This document shows, piece after piece, positions 32,934-41,908 of a stretch of 64,000 nucleotides of DNA (its first letter is position 1; each line of letters begins with the position of its first letter). Under the pieces are notes generated by a model that had not been told where the DNA came from, ran no database searches, and was given only the letters and a program-made list of their open reading frames with translations. Source of the DNA: Planococcus sp. 107-1 (GTDB lineage: Bacteria > Bacillota > Bacilli > Bacillales_A > Planococcaceae); the NCBI RefSeq assembly GCF_021513255.1, contig NZ_CP090977.1, forward strand, positions 1,550,001 to 1,614,000, written 5' to 3'. A program made the translations under genes and the position numbers.

Positions 32934-35491
32934 ATGGTTTCCGTTGCACAATCCCAATATACACTTGATCCAAATTTATTAAACAAGGATATTCAGCTGT
33001 TTCCGCAAGTCCATGAAATTACGCCGGATATGAAAACAACTCATAAAGGGGTTTCCGCCTGGTCATGATTGACCGCTATTCTTTTAAGGATACGGCTAAG
33101 GCAACGCTAAAAGCAGGCGATTTTGTGGTGCTTACTGTTAAGGAAGATCCGAAATTCCCTGCGCGCGGCCTCGGCTATATCGTTTCAGTCGACAAAGAGG
33201 CAAATACCGCCAAAGTGTGGATTGAGGAAGATTACCGGAGTGCTATCGACAAAGAAGACGAAATCACGAGCGGCATTGTCAATCGTTCATTGGATGTCAT
33301 TGAAAAACCTTTAGAGGTTTACTATGAGCAAATCGCGAAACGCAATGCAACAGGGCTCGCATCTGTTGAACAAACAGCTGAAAAACGCCAGGAATGGTTT
33401 GAGAAATTCTACAAGCAATTAGTGGATTTAAAGTTCATTCCGGCAGGTCGCGTTCTTTACGGGGCAGGCGCTGATACGGACGTCACGTATTTCAACTGCT
33501 ACGTAATGCCATTCGTGGCAGATTCACGTGAAGGCATTTCTGACCACCGCAAACAAGTGATGGAAATCATGTCAAGAGGCGGAGGCGTCGGAACAAACGG
33601 TTCGACTTTGCGCCCGCGCAATACCTTGGCGCGCGGTGTTAACGGCAAATCGTCCGGATCGGTTTCATGGCTTGATGACATTGCGAAATTGACGCATTTG
33701 GTGGAGCAAGGCGGATCTCGCCGCGGAGCGCAAATGATCATGCTTGCTGATTGGCATCCGGACATTGCGGAGTTCATCATCTCGAAAATGCAGAATCCTC
33801 GCATTCTGCGCTATTTGATCGAAAATACGAATGATGAAACGATTAAGAAATTGGCTCATGAAAAGCTAAAATTCAAACCGCTCAGCCAACAGGAAGAAGC
33901 GATGTACCAAGGCATCTTGAATTACCGTACAATTCCTGGAATGGGCGGGTTCAATGAAAAAATCATGCGCGATGCTGAAACGAAGCTGCGCGACGGTGGA
34001 ACCTACTCTGTCCATAACGAAGAATTTTTGACAGGTGCAAATATTTCCGTGACGCTGACGGACGATTTCATGAAGGCAGTCGAAGAAGATGCGGATTTTG
34101 AACTTCGCTTCCCGGCAGTCGAGTCTTATTCGAAAGAAGAAATGGCCGTTTACAACGAACAATGGCACGAAGTTGGAGATGTCCGCGAATGGGAGCGCCT
34201 GGGCCATAAAGTCCGCACTTACCGGACAATGAAAGCTCGCGACCTTTGGAACTTGATCAATGTCTGTGCAACTTATTCAGCAGAACCGGGCATTTTCTTT
34301 ATCGATAATGCCAACGAAAAAACGAATGCCCGTGCCTACGGACAAAAAGTCGTCGCTACAAATCCATGCGGCGAACAGCCGCTTGCTCCGTATTCAGTCT
34401 GCAACCTGGCAGCTGTGAACTTGGCGCAATTTGCGGATCCGAAAACAAAGCAAGTGGATTTTGAAGCGTTGAAAGAAACAGTACGCGTCGGCGTCCGCAT
34501 GCAAGATAACGTAATCGACGCAACGCCTTATTTCCTTGAAGAAAATCGGGTGCAGGCTTTAGGCGAACGCCGCGTCGGCCTTGGCGTCATGGGCCTTGCC
34601 GATTTACTGATCTACTGCGATAAGGAATACGGTTCTCCGGAAGGCAACGAATTAGTCGATGAAATCTTCAAGACGATTGCAATCGCAGCCTATGAACAAT
34701 CAACTGAGCTTGCAGCAGAACGTGGAAGCTTCCCGTTCCTAGTCGGCAATACAGATGAAGAAACGGCTGCACTTCGCAAAGCCTTTACCGAAACAGGCTT
34801 TATGCAAGGCATGCCGGAAGAAGTCCGCCAAGGCATTTTGGAAAACGGAATCCGCAACTCTCATTTATTGACGGTTGCGCCGACAGGATCTACGGGAACA
34901 ATGGTAGGTGTTTCAACGGGATTAGAACCTTATTATTCATTCACTTACTACCGCAGCGGCCGTCTCGGCAAGTTTATTGAAGTAAAAGCGGATATTGTCC
35001 GTGAATACTTGAAAAACAATCCGGATGCAGATGAAGAAAATCTTCCAAAAGCATTTGTTACGTCGATGGATCTAGCTCCGGAAGCGCATGCGGATGTCCA
35101 GTGCATCATCCAGCGCTGGATCGATTCATCCATCTCGAAAACCGTCAATGCACCACGCGGCTATACAGTCGAACAAGTGGAAGGCGTTTATGAGCGTCTT
35201 TATAAAGGCGGCGCTAAAGGCGGAACGGTGTATGTAGACGGAAGCCGTGATTCACAAGTCTTAACGCTGAAAGCGGAAGAAAACACATTTGAAGAAGACC
35301 ATCAGGAAGATGTTAAAGGGAAACGCCCAATCGTCCTTATTGATACCATTCAAGATTTGCGTTCAACAAACGTGACAATCGGTTCTGAAGTAGGCGACAC
35401 TTGCCCTGTCTGCCGAAAAGGGACTGTTGAAGAAATGGGTGGCTGCAATACCTGCACAAACTGCAATGCGCAGTTGAAATGCGGATTATAA
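32934..35491 (+). CDS. nrdJ: Vitamin B12-dependent (class II) ribonucleotide reductase, frameshifted
   Basis: Reduces ribonucleotides to deoxyribonucleotides using adenosylcobalamin, about 852 residues when corrected. The barrel shows TYFNCYVMPF, SRGGGVGTNGS and the class II signature NPCGEQPL; VAPTGSTGTM follows. The C-terminal CPVCRKGT and CNTCTNCNAQLKCGL supply a zinc-ribbon-like and redox cysteines. The start at 32934 (MVSVAQSQYTLD, AAGGAGG upstream) leads to a stop at 33066-33068 after GVSAWS; adding one C in TTTCCGCC at 33051-33058 restores GVSRLVMIDRYSF. Cobalamin dependence is family knowledge. Confidence 0.93.
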
Positions 35492-35513
35492 GTTCGATTC
35501 ATAAATTTTTAGA

Positions 35514-35541
35514 AGCGGTGGCTCATGCCACCGCTTTTTTT
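35514..35541 (+). terminator. Terminator of nrdJ
   Basis: AGCGGTGGC and GCCACCGCT pair with a TCAT loop, followed by seven T. Confidence 0.92.
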
Positions 35542-35586
35542 ATTTTGCCGGTTTTCGGTAAAAAGTAAAAAATAGAGCCAAAGGCA

Positions 35587-35630
35587 TTTCTAAATTTAAA
35601 TGTAATTAATTACATAAGGGTATTTAGAAA
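35587..35630 (+). promoter_or_regulatory. Nested palindromes upstream of aroQ
   Basis: The outer arms TTTCTAAAT (35587-35595) and ATTTAGAAA (35622-35630) are exact reverse complements. Between them lies the perfect 16-bp palindrome ATGTAATTAATTACAT (35600-35615). No T-tract follows, so this is not a typical terminator. It lies about 45 bp upstream of the predicted aroQ promoter. Confidence 0.55.
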
Positions 35631-35673
35631 AAATCAAAAAACGAAACAAGAAAGGAACGAAAACGGGAAGAAG

Positions 35674-35701
35674 TTGCTCGAATGGAGGCTTGTGATAAAA
35701 T
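35674..35701 (+). promoter_or_regulatory. Putative promoter of aroQ-papA-efp
   Basis: TTGCTC (35674-35679) and TAAAAT (35696-35701) are 16 bp apart. Confidence 0.5.
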
Positions 35702-35733
35702 AAAAAGGGTGAGGCAGGAGAGGAGTGCATGGA

Positions 35734-36165
35734 ATGAAAGTTTTATGTTTGAACGGTCCGAACTTAAACCGCTTAGGCAAACGTGAAAAAGAAGCTTATG
35801 GGACATTTACACTTGCCGAACTGGAAGCTGAATTAATGGAATTTTCCGCCCAAAACGGCATAGCTTTGGAATGCCGGCAATCGAACCATGAAGGGGCTCT
35901 AGTCGATTGGATCCACGAAGCGGCGGATGACGGAACAGAAGGAATCGTCTTAAACGCAGGGGCATATACGCACACAAGCGTTGCAATTCGGGATGCGATT
36001 GCATCCATAGAAGTACCTGTAATCGAAGTACATATTTCAAATGTTTACAAACGGGAAGAATTCCGGCACCACTCCTATATTGCACCGGTAGCTGCCGGAC
36101 AGATTGCAGGATTTGGAAAAGACGTATACAAACTTGGCTTGCAGGCTTTATTATTTCGAAACTAG
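35734..36165 (+). CDS. aroQ: 3-dehydroquinate dehydratase, type II
   Basis: Converts 3-dehydroquinate to 3-dehydroshikimate, 143 residues. The start LCLNGPNLNRLGKRE with the conserved Tyr in KEAYGT, NPGAYTHTS-like LNAGAYTHTSVAIRDA and EVHISNVYKREEFRHHSY are type II signatures. ATG at 35734 lies 8 bp after AGGAG; a GTG at 35725 overlaps the RBS. The protease gene follows at once. Confidence 0.95.
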   Translation: MKVLCLNGPNLNRLGKREKEAYGTFTLAELEAELMEFSAQNGIALECRQSNHEGALVDWIHEAADDGTEGIVLNAGAYTHTSVAIRDAIASIEVPVIEVHISNVYKREEFRHHSYIAPVAAGQIAGFGKDVYKLGLQALLFRN

Positions 36166-36180
36166 AGGGGAATGGCGAAA

Positions 36181-37239
36181 TTGAAATTACAAAAATTGCG
36201 CAATGAAATGGCAAAGCAAAACATCGAAGCATTATTGGTTACCAGTTCTTATAACTTACGGTACATAACAAACTTTACGGGATCTGCAGGATTGGCGCTT
36301 GTAACGAAGGAACAGGCATTTTTCATCACAGATTTCCGCTATACGGAGCAAGCATCCGAACAAGTGACGGAATTTAAAGTCGTACAAGCGAAAACGAATC
36401 TACTCGAAGAAGCAGCTGAAAAAGCGAAAGAGCTTGGCATCGAATCATTGGCTTTTGAACAGGATTACGTGACTTATTCTTCTTATCTTCAATACCAGGA
36501 AAAAATGGGCTCGGCATTAAAGCCAGTCAGTGGCTTGATTGAAAAAATCCGCATGATTAAAACACCTGAAGAAGTTGGAATCTTAAAAGCGGCAGCAAAA
36601 ATTGCAGATGATGCTTTTGAACATATTTGCGGTTTTATCAAAGCTGGACAAACGGAACTCGAAATATCAAATGAACTGGAATTCTTCATGCGCAAACAAG
36701 GCGCGACGTCTTCATCATTTGATACGATTGTTGCCTCAGGCCTTCGTTCTGCATTGCCGCACGGAGTTGCAACAGACAAAATCGTTGAACAAGGCGATAT
36801 GATTACACTTGATTATGGAGCACTCTATAACGGATATATTTCAGATATCACCCGTACAGTTGCGGTAGGAGAACCTTCTGAAAAAATGAAGGAAATCTAC
36901 CAAATCGTCTTGGATGCACAAGTGCTTGGCGTTGAAAAAATCGGTCCGGGAATGACTGGAATCGAAGCGGATGCAATCGCGCGTGACTACATCAAGTCAA
37001 AAGGCTATGGCGAGGCGTTTGGCCATTCTACGGGACACGGCATCGGGCTTGAAGTCCATGAAGGTCCTGGGTTATCATTTAAATCACAGACGGTGCTTGA
37101 GCCAGGCATGGCTGTAACAGTGGAACCGGGAATTTATCTTCCGGGAATTGGCGGAGTACGCATCGAAGATGATATACTAATTACCGAGTCAGGAAACGTA
37201 CGATTAACTAACTCCACAAAAGAGCTACGCATTTTATAA
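36181..37239 (+). CDS. papA: Xaa-Pro dipeptidase (M24 family, YqhT/PapA-like)
   Basis: Metallopeptidase that cleaves X-Pro dipeptides, about 352 residues. The creatinase-like N-terminal domain is followed by the M24 pita-bread domain with metal ligands in [33 protein letters not shown] and [19 protein letters not shown]. The TTG at 36181 is preferred because AGAGGGG lies 10 bp upstream; the ATG at 36172 is 1 bp from that RBS. It sits next to efp, a translation factor for proline stretches, as in B. subtilis. Confidence 0.9.
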   Translation: MKLQKLRNEMAKQNIEALLVTSSYNLRYITNFTGSAGLALVTKEQAFFITDFRYTEQASEQVTEFKVVQAKTNLLEEAAEKAKELGIESLAFEQDYVTYSSYLQYQEKMGSALKPVSGLIEKIRMIKTPEEVGILKAAAKIADDAFEHICGFIKAGQTELEISNELEFFMRKQGATSSSFDTIVASGLRSALPHGVATDKIVEQGDMITLDYGALYNGYISDITRTVAVGEPSEKMKEIYQIVLDAQVLGVEKIGPGMTGIEADAIARDYIKSKGYGEAFGHSTGHGIGLEVHEGPGLSFKSQTVLEPGMAVTVEPGIYLPGIGGVRIEDDILITESGNVRLTNSTKELRIL

Positions 37240-37256
37240 CAAACGGAGGAACTCAA

Positions 37257-37817
37257 ATGATTTCAGTAAACGATTTTAAAACAGGAGTAACAATTGAAGT
37301 GGATGGCGGAATTTGGCGCGTTATGGAATTCCAGCACGTAAAACCTGGCAAAGGTGCAGCATTCGTCCGCTCGAAACTGCGTAATTTGCGTACAGGCAGC
37401 GTAACGGAAAAAACGTTCCGTGCCGGTGAAAAAGTGGCGAAAGCCCAGATTGATAACCGCAAAATGCAATATCTGTATGCAAATGGCGATGAGCATGCTT
37501 TCATGGATACAGAAACTTACGATCAAATCGAATTGAACGAAAAAAACATCGAGTATGAATTGAAGTTCTTGCAGGAAAACATGGAAGTTCAAGTCATCCA
37601 GTTCCAAGGGGAAGTCTTGGGCGTTGAATTGCCGAACACGGTCGTGTTGGAAGTTGCTGAAACGGATCCTGGCATCAAAGGCGACACAGCTAGCGGTGGA
37701 TCAAAACCAGCTAAGCTTACTACTGGCTTGGTCGTACAAGTTCCATTCTTCATCAATGAAGGCGATCAATTGATCATCAACACAACAGACTCTTCATACG
37801 TATCACGGGCACAATAA
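37257..37817 (+). CDS. efp: Translation elongation factor P
   Basis: EF-P relieves ribosome stalling at polyproline, 186 residues with three beta-barrel domains. The modified tip is KPGKGAAF, with Lys32 at the position that is 5-aminopentanolylated in B. subtilis. ACGGAGG precedes the ATG. In spore formers the spoIIIA operon follows; here accB follows after a 228-bp gap. Confidence 0.97.
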   Translation: MISVNDFKTGVTIEVDGGIWRVMEFQHVKPGKGAAFVRSKLRNLRTGSVTEKTFRAGEKVAKAQIDNRKMQYLYANGDEHAFMDTETYDQIELNEKNIEYELKFLQENMEVQVIQFQGEVLGVELPNTVVLEVAETDPGIKGDTASGGSKPAKLTTGLVVQVPFFINEGDQLIINTTDSSYVSRAQ

Positions 37818-37852
37818 GTTCGGAAAATGTGTGTCGACTCTTGATGCGGCCC

Positions 37853-37957
37853 TAGCAAGGTCTTTAGTTCCATTTATGCATTAGGAATATTAAGCAATGG
37901 CGCAATGGAGCTATTCTTGCTAAAAAATCCGGCCTCTTCCTATAGAGGCCTTTTTTT
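37853..37957 (+). terminator. Structured efp-accB gap with terminator
   Basis: TAGCAAG (37853-37859) is the exact reverse complement of CTTGCTA (37916-37922), bracketing 56 nt. A terminator follows: GGCCTC (37931-37936) with GAGGCC (37945-37950) and seven T. The whole could be the 3' UTR of efp or a small RNA; no promoter for a separate RNA is evident. The spoIIIA genes would lie here in Bacillus. Confidence 0.6.
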
Positions 37958-37974
37958 AAATGTCCATCAGGCTA

Positions 37975-38003
37975 TTTCCAAACCATTCAAAAAAGTCTAA
38001 AAT
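37975..38003 (+). promoter_or_regulatory. Putative promoter of accBC
   Basis: TTTCCA (37975-37980) and TAAAAT (37998-38003) are 17 bp apart. ACCATT and AATGGT (37982-37987, 38001-38006) form a short inverted repeat over the spacer and -10. Confidence 0.5.
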
Positions 38004-38045
38004 GGTAGAGTAGTTCATTACATACATAAAAGGGAGTTGGATACA

Positions 38046-38555
38046 TTGAAAATTCAAGAAATCCGAGAAATCATTAAATTAGTGGATAATTCTTCAATTG
38101 ATGAATTCACATATGAATCTGAAGGTACAAAAGTGAAGTTGAAGAAAAGCGGCAGTACAGTAAGTTCTTCAGCACCTGCCCAAGTTTCGGCGCCTGCAGC
38201 TGAACCGGCGGCTCAAACAGCAACTGCACCAGTTTCAACTCCTGCACCAGCAGCAAAAGCGGAGGAATTGATTTCCGAGGAAACTCCTGAAGTTCCAACA
38301 GCCCAAGAAGACAATATGCACAAAATCCTTTCTCCGATGGTTGGTACATTCTATAAGTCGCCGTCGCCGGAAGAAGAAGCATACGTCCAGCCAGGAACAA
38401 AAGTATCTGCTGATCAAGTCGTGTGCATCGTAGAAGCGATGAAATTATTCAATGAAATCGAAGCGGAAGTGGATGGGGAAATTGCTGAGATTCTTGTCAA
38501 AGACGGCCAGCTTGTCGAATACGGCCAACCTTTATTCCTCGTCAAAACTAAGTGA
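38046..38555 (+). CDS. accB: Acetyl-CoA carboxylase biotin carboxyl carrier protein
   Basis: Biotin carrier of acetyl-CoA carboxylase, 169 residues from a TTG at 38046 (GGGAG about 10 bp upstream; the TTG at 38037 is too close). A conserved N-terminal helix ([15 protein letters not shown]) is followed by an Ala/Pro/Thr-rich linker at about residues 38-85 and the biotinyl domain. The biotin attachment site is Lys133 in EAMKL. It forms an operon with accC. Confidence 0.95.
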   Translation: MKIQEIREIIKLVDNSSIDEFTYESEGTKVKLKKSGSTVSSSAPAQVSAPAAEPAAQTATAPVSTPAPAAKAEELISEETPEVPTAQEDNMHKILSPMVGTFYKSPSPEEEAYVQPGTKVSADQVVCIVEAMKLFNEIEAEVDGEIAEILVKDGQLVEYGQPLFLVKTK

Positions 38556-38569
38556 GGAGGGTTATGGCC

Positions 38570-39919
38570 ATGAAAAAAGTTTTAATAGCAAACCGTGGTG
38601 AAATTGCCGTCCGGATTATTCGTGCCTGCAAAGAAATGGGCATTGAAACCGTAGCGGTCTATTCTGAAGCAGATAAAGAAGCTTTGCATGTGGAACTCGC
38701 CGATGAAGCTTATTGCATCGGTCCGAAACTTTCCAAAGACAGTTATTTGAACTTCTCAAACATCATGAGTGTCGCTAAACTGACGAATTGCGACGGCATT
38801 CATCCAGGATATGGCTTCCTTGCAGAAAATGCGAGTTTTGCTGAGCTTTGTGAAGCGTGCGACATCATGTTCATCGGCCCAACTTCCGATGCCATTTCTA
38901 AAATGGGAACAAAAGACGTTGCCCGTGAAACGATGAGAAAAGCCGGCGTGCCGGTCGTTCCTGGATCCACAGGCATTGTAGGGAGCGAAAAAGAAGGTTT
39001 GGAAATTGCTGAAGAACTTGGATTCCCGGTCATCATCAAAGCGACAGCAGGCGGAGGCGGCAAGGGCATCCGTGTGGCACGCAATCGTGAAGACTTCATT
39101 ACCGGACTTCGCATGACCCAAAAAGAGGCGGCAGCTGCTTTTGGCAATCCTGGCGTCTATATTGAAAAATTCATCGAAGATTTCCGCCACGTGGAAATTC
39201 AAGTGCTGGCCGATTCGCATGGAAATGCGATCCATCTTGGAGAGCGCGATTGTTCGATTCAGCGCCGCATGCAGAAATTGGTCGAAGAAGCACCATCACC
39301 GGCATTGACGCCTGAAATCCGTTCACAAATGGGCGATGCTGCAGTTAAAGCTGCTTTAGCCGTTCAATACCGTGGTGCAGGCACAGTCGAATTTATCTTT
39401 GACGCGGTCAACCAAAAGTTCTATTTCATGGAAATGAATACACGAATTCAAGTTGAGCATCCCGTCACTGAAATGATTACAGGAATTGATCTGATCCAGC
39501 AGCAACTAAAAGTGGCTTCTGGGGAAACATTGGCTTATAAGCAAGAAGACGTGAAATTTAAAGGATGGGCGATTGAATGCCGCATCAATGCGGAGAACCC
39601 GGCTAAAAACTTCATGCCATCAGCAGGCAAAGTCAATATGTACCTTCCGCCAGGCGGACTTGGCGTACGCATCGATTCAGCAATGTACCCTGGATATAGC
39701 ATCCCGCCGTACTATGATTCGATGGTCGCGAAATTGATCACATTTGCAGACACACGCGAAGAAGCGATTGCAAAAATGAAGCGTGCACTTGGCGAATTTG
39801 TAATCGAAGGCGTTCATACGACCATTCCGTTCCATTCGAAATTGATGGATCACGAAGTGTTTAAATCTGGAGACTTCAATACAAAATTCTTAGAGAAATA
39901 TGATGTATTGGAATCCTAA
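38570..39919 (+). CDS. accC: Acetyl-CoA carboxylase biotin carboxylase
   Basis: Carboxylates biotin on AccB with ATP and bicarbonate, 449 residues. It has the ATP-grasp fold with KKVLIANRGEIAVRIIRAC at the start, the glycine-rich loop KATAGGGGKGIRVA, ERDCSIQRRMQKLVEEAPSP and FMEMNTRIQVEHPVTE. ATG at 38570 is chosen because GAGGAGG lies 9 bp upstream, rather than 38564. Confidence 0.97.
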   Translation: MKKVLIANRGEIAVRIIRACKEMGIETVAVYSEADKEALHVELADEAYCIGPKLSKDSYLNFSNIMSVAKLTNCDGIHPGYGFLAENASFAELCEACDIMFIGPTSDAISKMGTKDVARETMRKAGVPVVPGSTGIVGSEKEGLEIAEELGFPVIIKATAGGGGKGIRVARNREDFITGLRMTQKEAAAAFGNPGVYIEKFIEDFRHVEIQVLADSHGNAIHLGERDCSIQRRMQKLVEEAPSPALTPEIRSQMGDAAVKAALAVQYRGAGTVEFIFDAVNQKFYFMEMNTRIQVEHPVTEMITGIDLIQQQLKVASGETLAYKQEDVKFKGWAIECRINAENPAKNFMPSAGKVNMYLPPGGLGVRIDSAMYPGYSIPPYYDSMVAKLITFADTREEAIAKMKRALGEFVIEGVHTTIPFHSKLMDHEVFKSGDFNTKFLEKYDVLES

Positions 39920-39936
39920 AAGGAGGATACCAACCG

Positions 39937-40331
39937 ATGGCTGAAAAAACTGCACCTTATGTACGCATGCAATCAAAAGGCGCCCAAGACCTTGGCAATA
40001 TCGAAGTTGCTCCTGAAGTATTGGAGATTATTGCGAGCATTGCTGCAACAGACATTGAAGGAGTTGCCAGCATGCGCGGAAACTTTGCTTCTGATGTGGT
40101 TGAGCGTCTTGGAAAAAAGTCCATGGCAAAGGCATTAAAACCGATTTATCAGAAGAAGGTTTGATGATTGACGTGTATTGTGTAGTCAATTACGGAGTTT
40201 CCATTCCGAAAACGGCATTGAAAATACAAGAACAAGTGCGCCAAACACTTGAAAATATGACATCACTTCAAACTCAAGAAGTGAATGTACATATCACTGG
40301 AATTCAGTTCGATACTCCAGCAGGCGAATAA
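39937..40331 (+). CDS. yqhY: Asp23/Gls24 family protein YqhY, frameshifted
   Basis: DUF322 (Asp23) protein of about 131 residues when corrected; B. subtilis YqhY, in the same place after accC, is tied to control of acetyl-CoA carboxylase activity. The first frame reads to GKKSMAKALK and stops at 40162-40164. The conserved remainder (VHGKGIKTDLSEEGLMIDVY) lies in the -1 frame and ends at 40331. The junction is GGA-AAA-AAG at 40111-40119; one more A would make a single frame. As printed it is also the A-AAA-AAG slippery heptamer. The sequence error explanation is preferred. Confidence 0.88.
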
Positions 40332-40335
40332 TGTT

Positions 40336-40378
40336 AAGCTATACCTTTTCCGGAAATGAGGAAAAGGTATGGCTTTTT
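40336..40378 (+). terminator. Terminator of accBC-yqhY
   Basis: AAGCTATACCTTTTCC and GGAAAAGGTATGGCTTT pair nearly perfectly, with a T-run. Confidence 0.9.
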
Positions 40379-40559
40379 GTTTTGCTTATCACTGGCTAGA
40401 AAACATGAAATGAGGTCACTCCCGATTCATTTAGCGGTTGAAATCAGCACCAATTCCAGAATTGAAGGAATTTGTCTAAAGATTTCAAACATGGAAGTTC
40501 AGGCTGAATACCTGTATAATGAGGGGTAATTAGTTGTGAAAAGGAGATCGGGAATAGAT

Positions 40560-40949
40560 ATGAAAAGACATGAAGCACGTGAAAAGGCGCTCCAGACTTT
40601 ATTTCAGTTGGACGGCACCGAATTGACGATTGAAGAAGCGATTGAACATGTGATGGGGACAGAGCAGGACAATTTCTATAGCTTGCTTGTCCAAGGAACT
40701 TTCCAAAATATGCCGGCAATCGATGATAAATTAAAAGGGCATTTGGAGAATTGGTCGCTTGAGCGCCTTCCAAAAGTCGAACGCACCATTTTAAGAATGG
40801 CCGTATTTGAACTTTCCTTTATGGAAGATGCACCTTCAAATGTTGTGATGAACGAAGCGATCGAATTGAGCAAAACATTTGGAGACGATAAATCCAGCCG
40901 ATTTGTAAACGGGGTATTATCGAAATTCACTGACGAACTGGCAAACTAA
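40560..40949 (+). CDS. nusB: Transcription antitermination protein NusB
   Basis: Helical RNA-binding factor of the rRNA antitermination complex with NusE, 129 residues. The start KRHEAREKALQTLFQLD and the C-terminal PSNVVMNEAIELSKTFGDDKSSRFVNGVL (shown here as VVMNEAIELSKTFGDD and SSRFVNGVL) are diagnostic. Start at 40560; the open frame runs further up but through the RBS. TATAAT at 40515-40520 is the likely -10. folD follows by 14 bp. Confidence 0.95.
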   Translation: MKRHEAREKALQTLFQLDGTELTIEEAIEHVMGTEQDNFYSLLVQGTFQNMPAIDDKLKGHLENWSLERLPKVERTILRMAVFELSFMEDAPSNVVMNEAIELSKTFGDDKSSRFVNGVLSKFTDELAN

Positions 40950-40963
40950 TTGGAGGGTTTTAA

Positions 40964-41839
40964 ATGGCTGCAACAATCATTGATGGTAAAGCAGTAAGCC
41001 GAAAAATTAAAGAGCAAGTGCAAACGCGAGTGGAAAATTTAAAGCAGCAAGGTGTGGTGCCTGGTCTAGCAGTCGTTATTGTTGGCGAAGATCCTGCATC
41101 TCTTACATATGTGAAAAACAAGAAAAAAACCTGCGAAGCGCTGGGAATGCGTTCCGATCTTCATCAATATCCGGATACAATCAGTGAAAACGAATTGCTT
41201 GAAACAATTAGAGGGCTGAACAACGATCCTGAAATTCATGGGATTCTGGTGCAATTGCCGTTGCCAGCCCATATCGACGAATTTAAAGTGATCCTGACAA
41301 TTGATCCTTCAAAAGATGTAGATGGCTTTCATCCGGTTTCTGTCGGCAATATGATGATCGGACGAGAAGCATTCCTTCCATGCACGCCGCATGGCATTAT
41401 GAAATTGCTCGAGCATTATCAAATCGATCCAGCTGGAAAACATGTCGTGGTGATCGGGCGCAGCAATATTGTCGGAAAACCTGTTGGCCAGTTGATGCTT
41501 CAGGAAAATGCGACGGTCACGTATTGCCACTCAAGAACAAACGATCTTCCTTCTTATACAAAACAGGCGGATATCTTGATTTCTGCCATCGGTAGAGCTA
41601 AGTTTATCGATCATCGTTATATCAAACCAGGTGCTGTCATTATTGATGTCGGCATGAACCGTGATGAAAACGGGAAATTATGCGGTGATGTGGATTTTGA
41701 CGATGTCTTGGAAACAGCATCTTATATCACACCTGTTCCCGGCGGCGTCGGGCCAATGACCATCGCGATGCTGATGGGAAATACGCTTCAATCGGCTGAA
41801 AACGGTTTGACGAAAGACAAAACCGGTAAAACGATGTAA
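40964..41839 (+). CDS. folD: Methylenetetrahydrofolate dehydrogenase/cyclohydrolase FolD
   Basis: Bifunctional enzyme interconverting 5,10-methylene-, methenyl- and 10-formyl-THF, 291 residues. Catalytic Lys and Tyr are in [21 protein letters not shown] and the NADP site [16 protein letters not shown] are intact, and [14 protein letters not shown] ends the domain. It lies in an operon with nusB and uses the one-carbon units that the Gcv system makes. Confidence 0.97.
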   Translation: MAATIIDGKAVSRKIKEQVQTRVENLKQQGVVPGLAVVIVGEDPASLTYVKNKKKTCEALGMRSDLHQYPDTISENELLETIRGLNNDPEIHGILVQLPLPAHIDEFKVILTIDPSKDVDGFHPVSVGNMMIGREAFLPCTPHGIMKLLEHYQIDPAGKHVVVIGRSNIVGKPVGQLMLQENATVTYCHSRTNDLPSYTKQADILISAIGRAKFIDHRYIKPGAVIIDVGMNRDENGKLCGDVDFDDVLETASYITPVPGGVGPMTIAMLMGNTLQSAENGLTKDKTGKTM

Positions 41840-41853
41840 AATGGATAGAAATG

Positions 41854-41884
41854 AAGCTGTTTTTCGAAAGAAAGACAGCTTTTT
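41854..41884 (+). terminator. Terminator of nusB-folD
   Basis: AAGCTGT and ACAGCTT form a 7-bp stem with a long A/T-rich loop and a TTTT tail. Confidence 0.7.
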
Positions 41885-41908
41885 AATTTCTTAGACAGGG
41901 GTTGAAAT

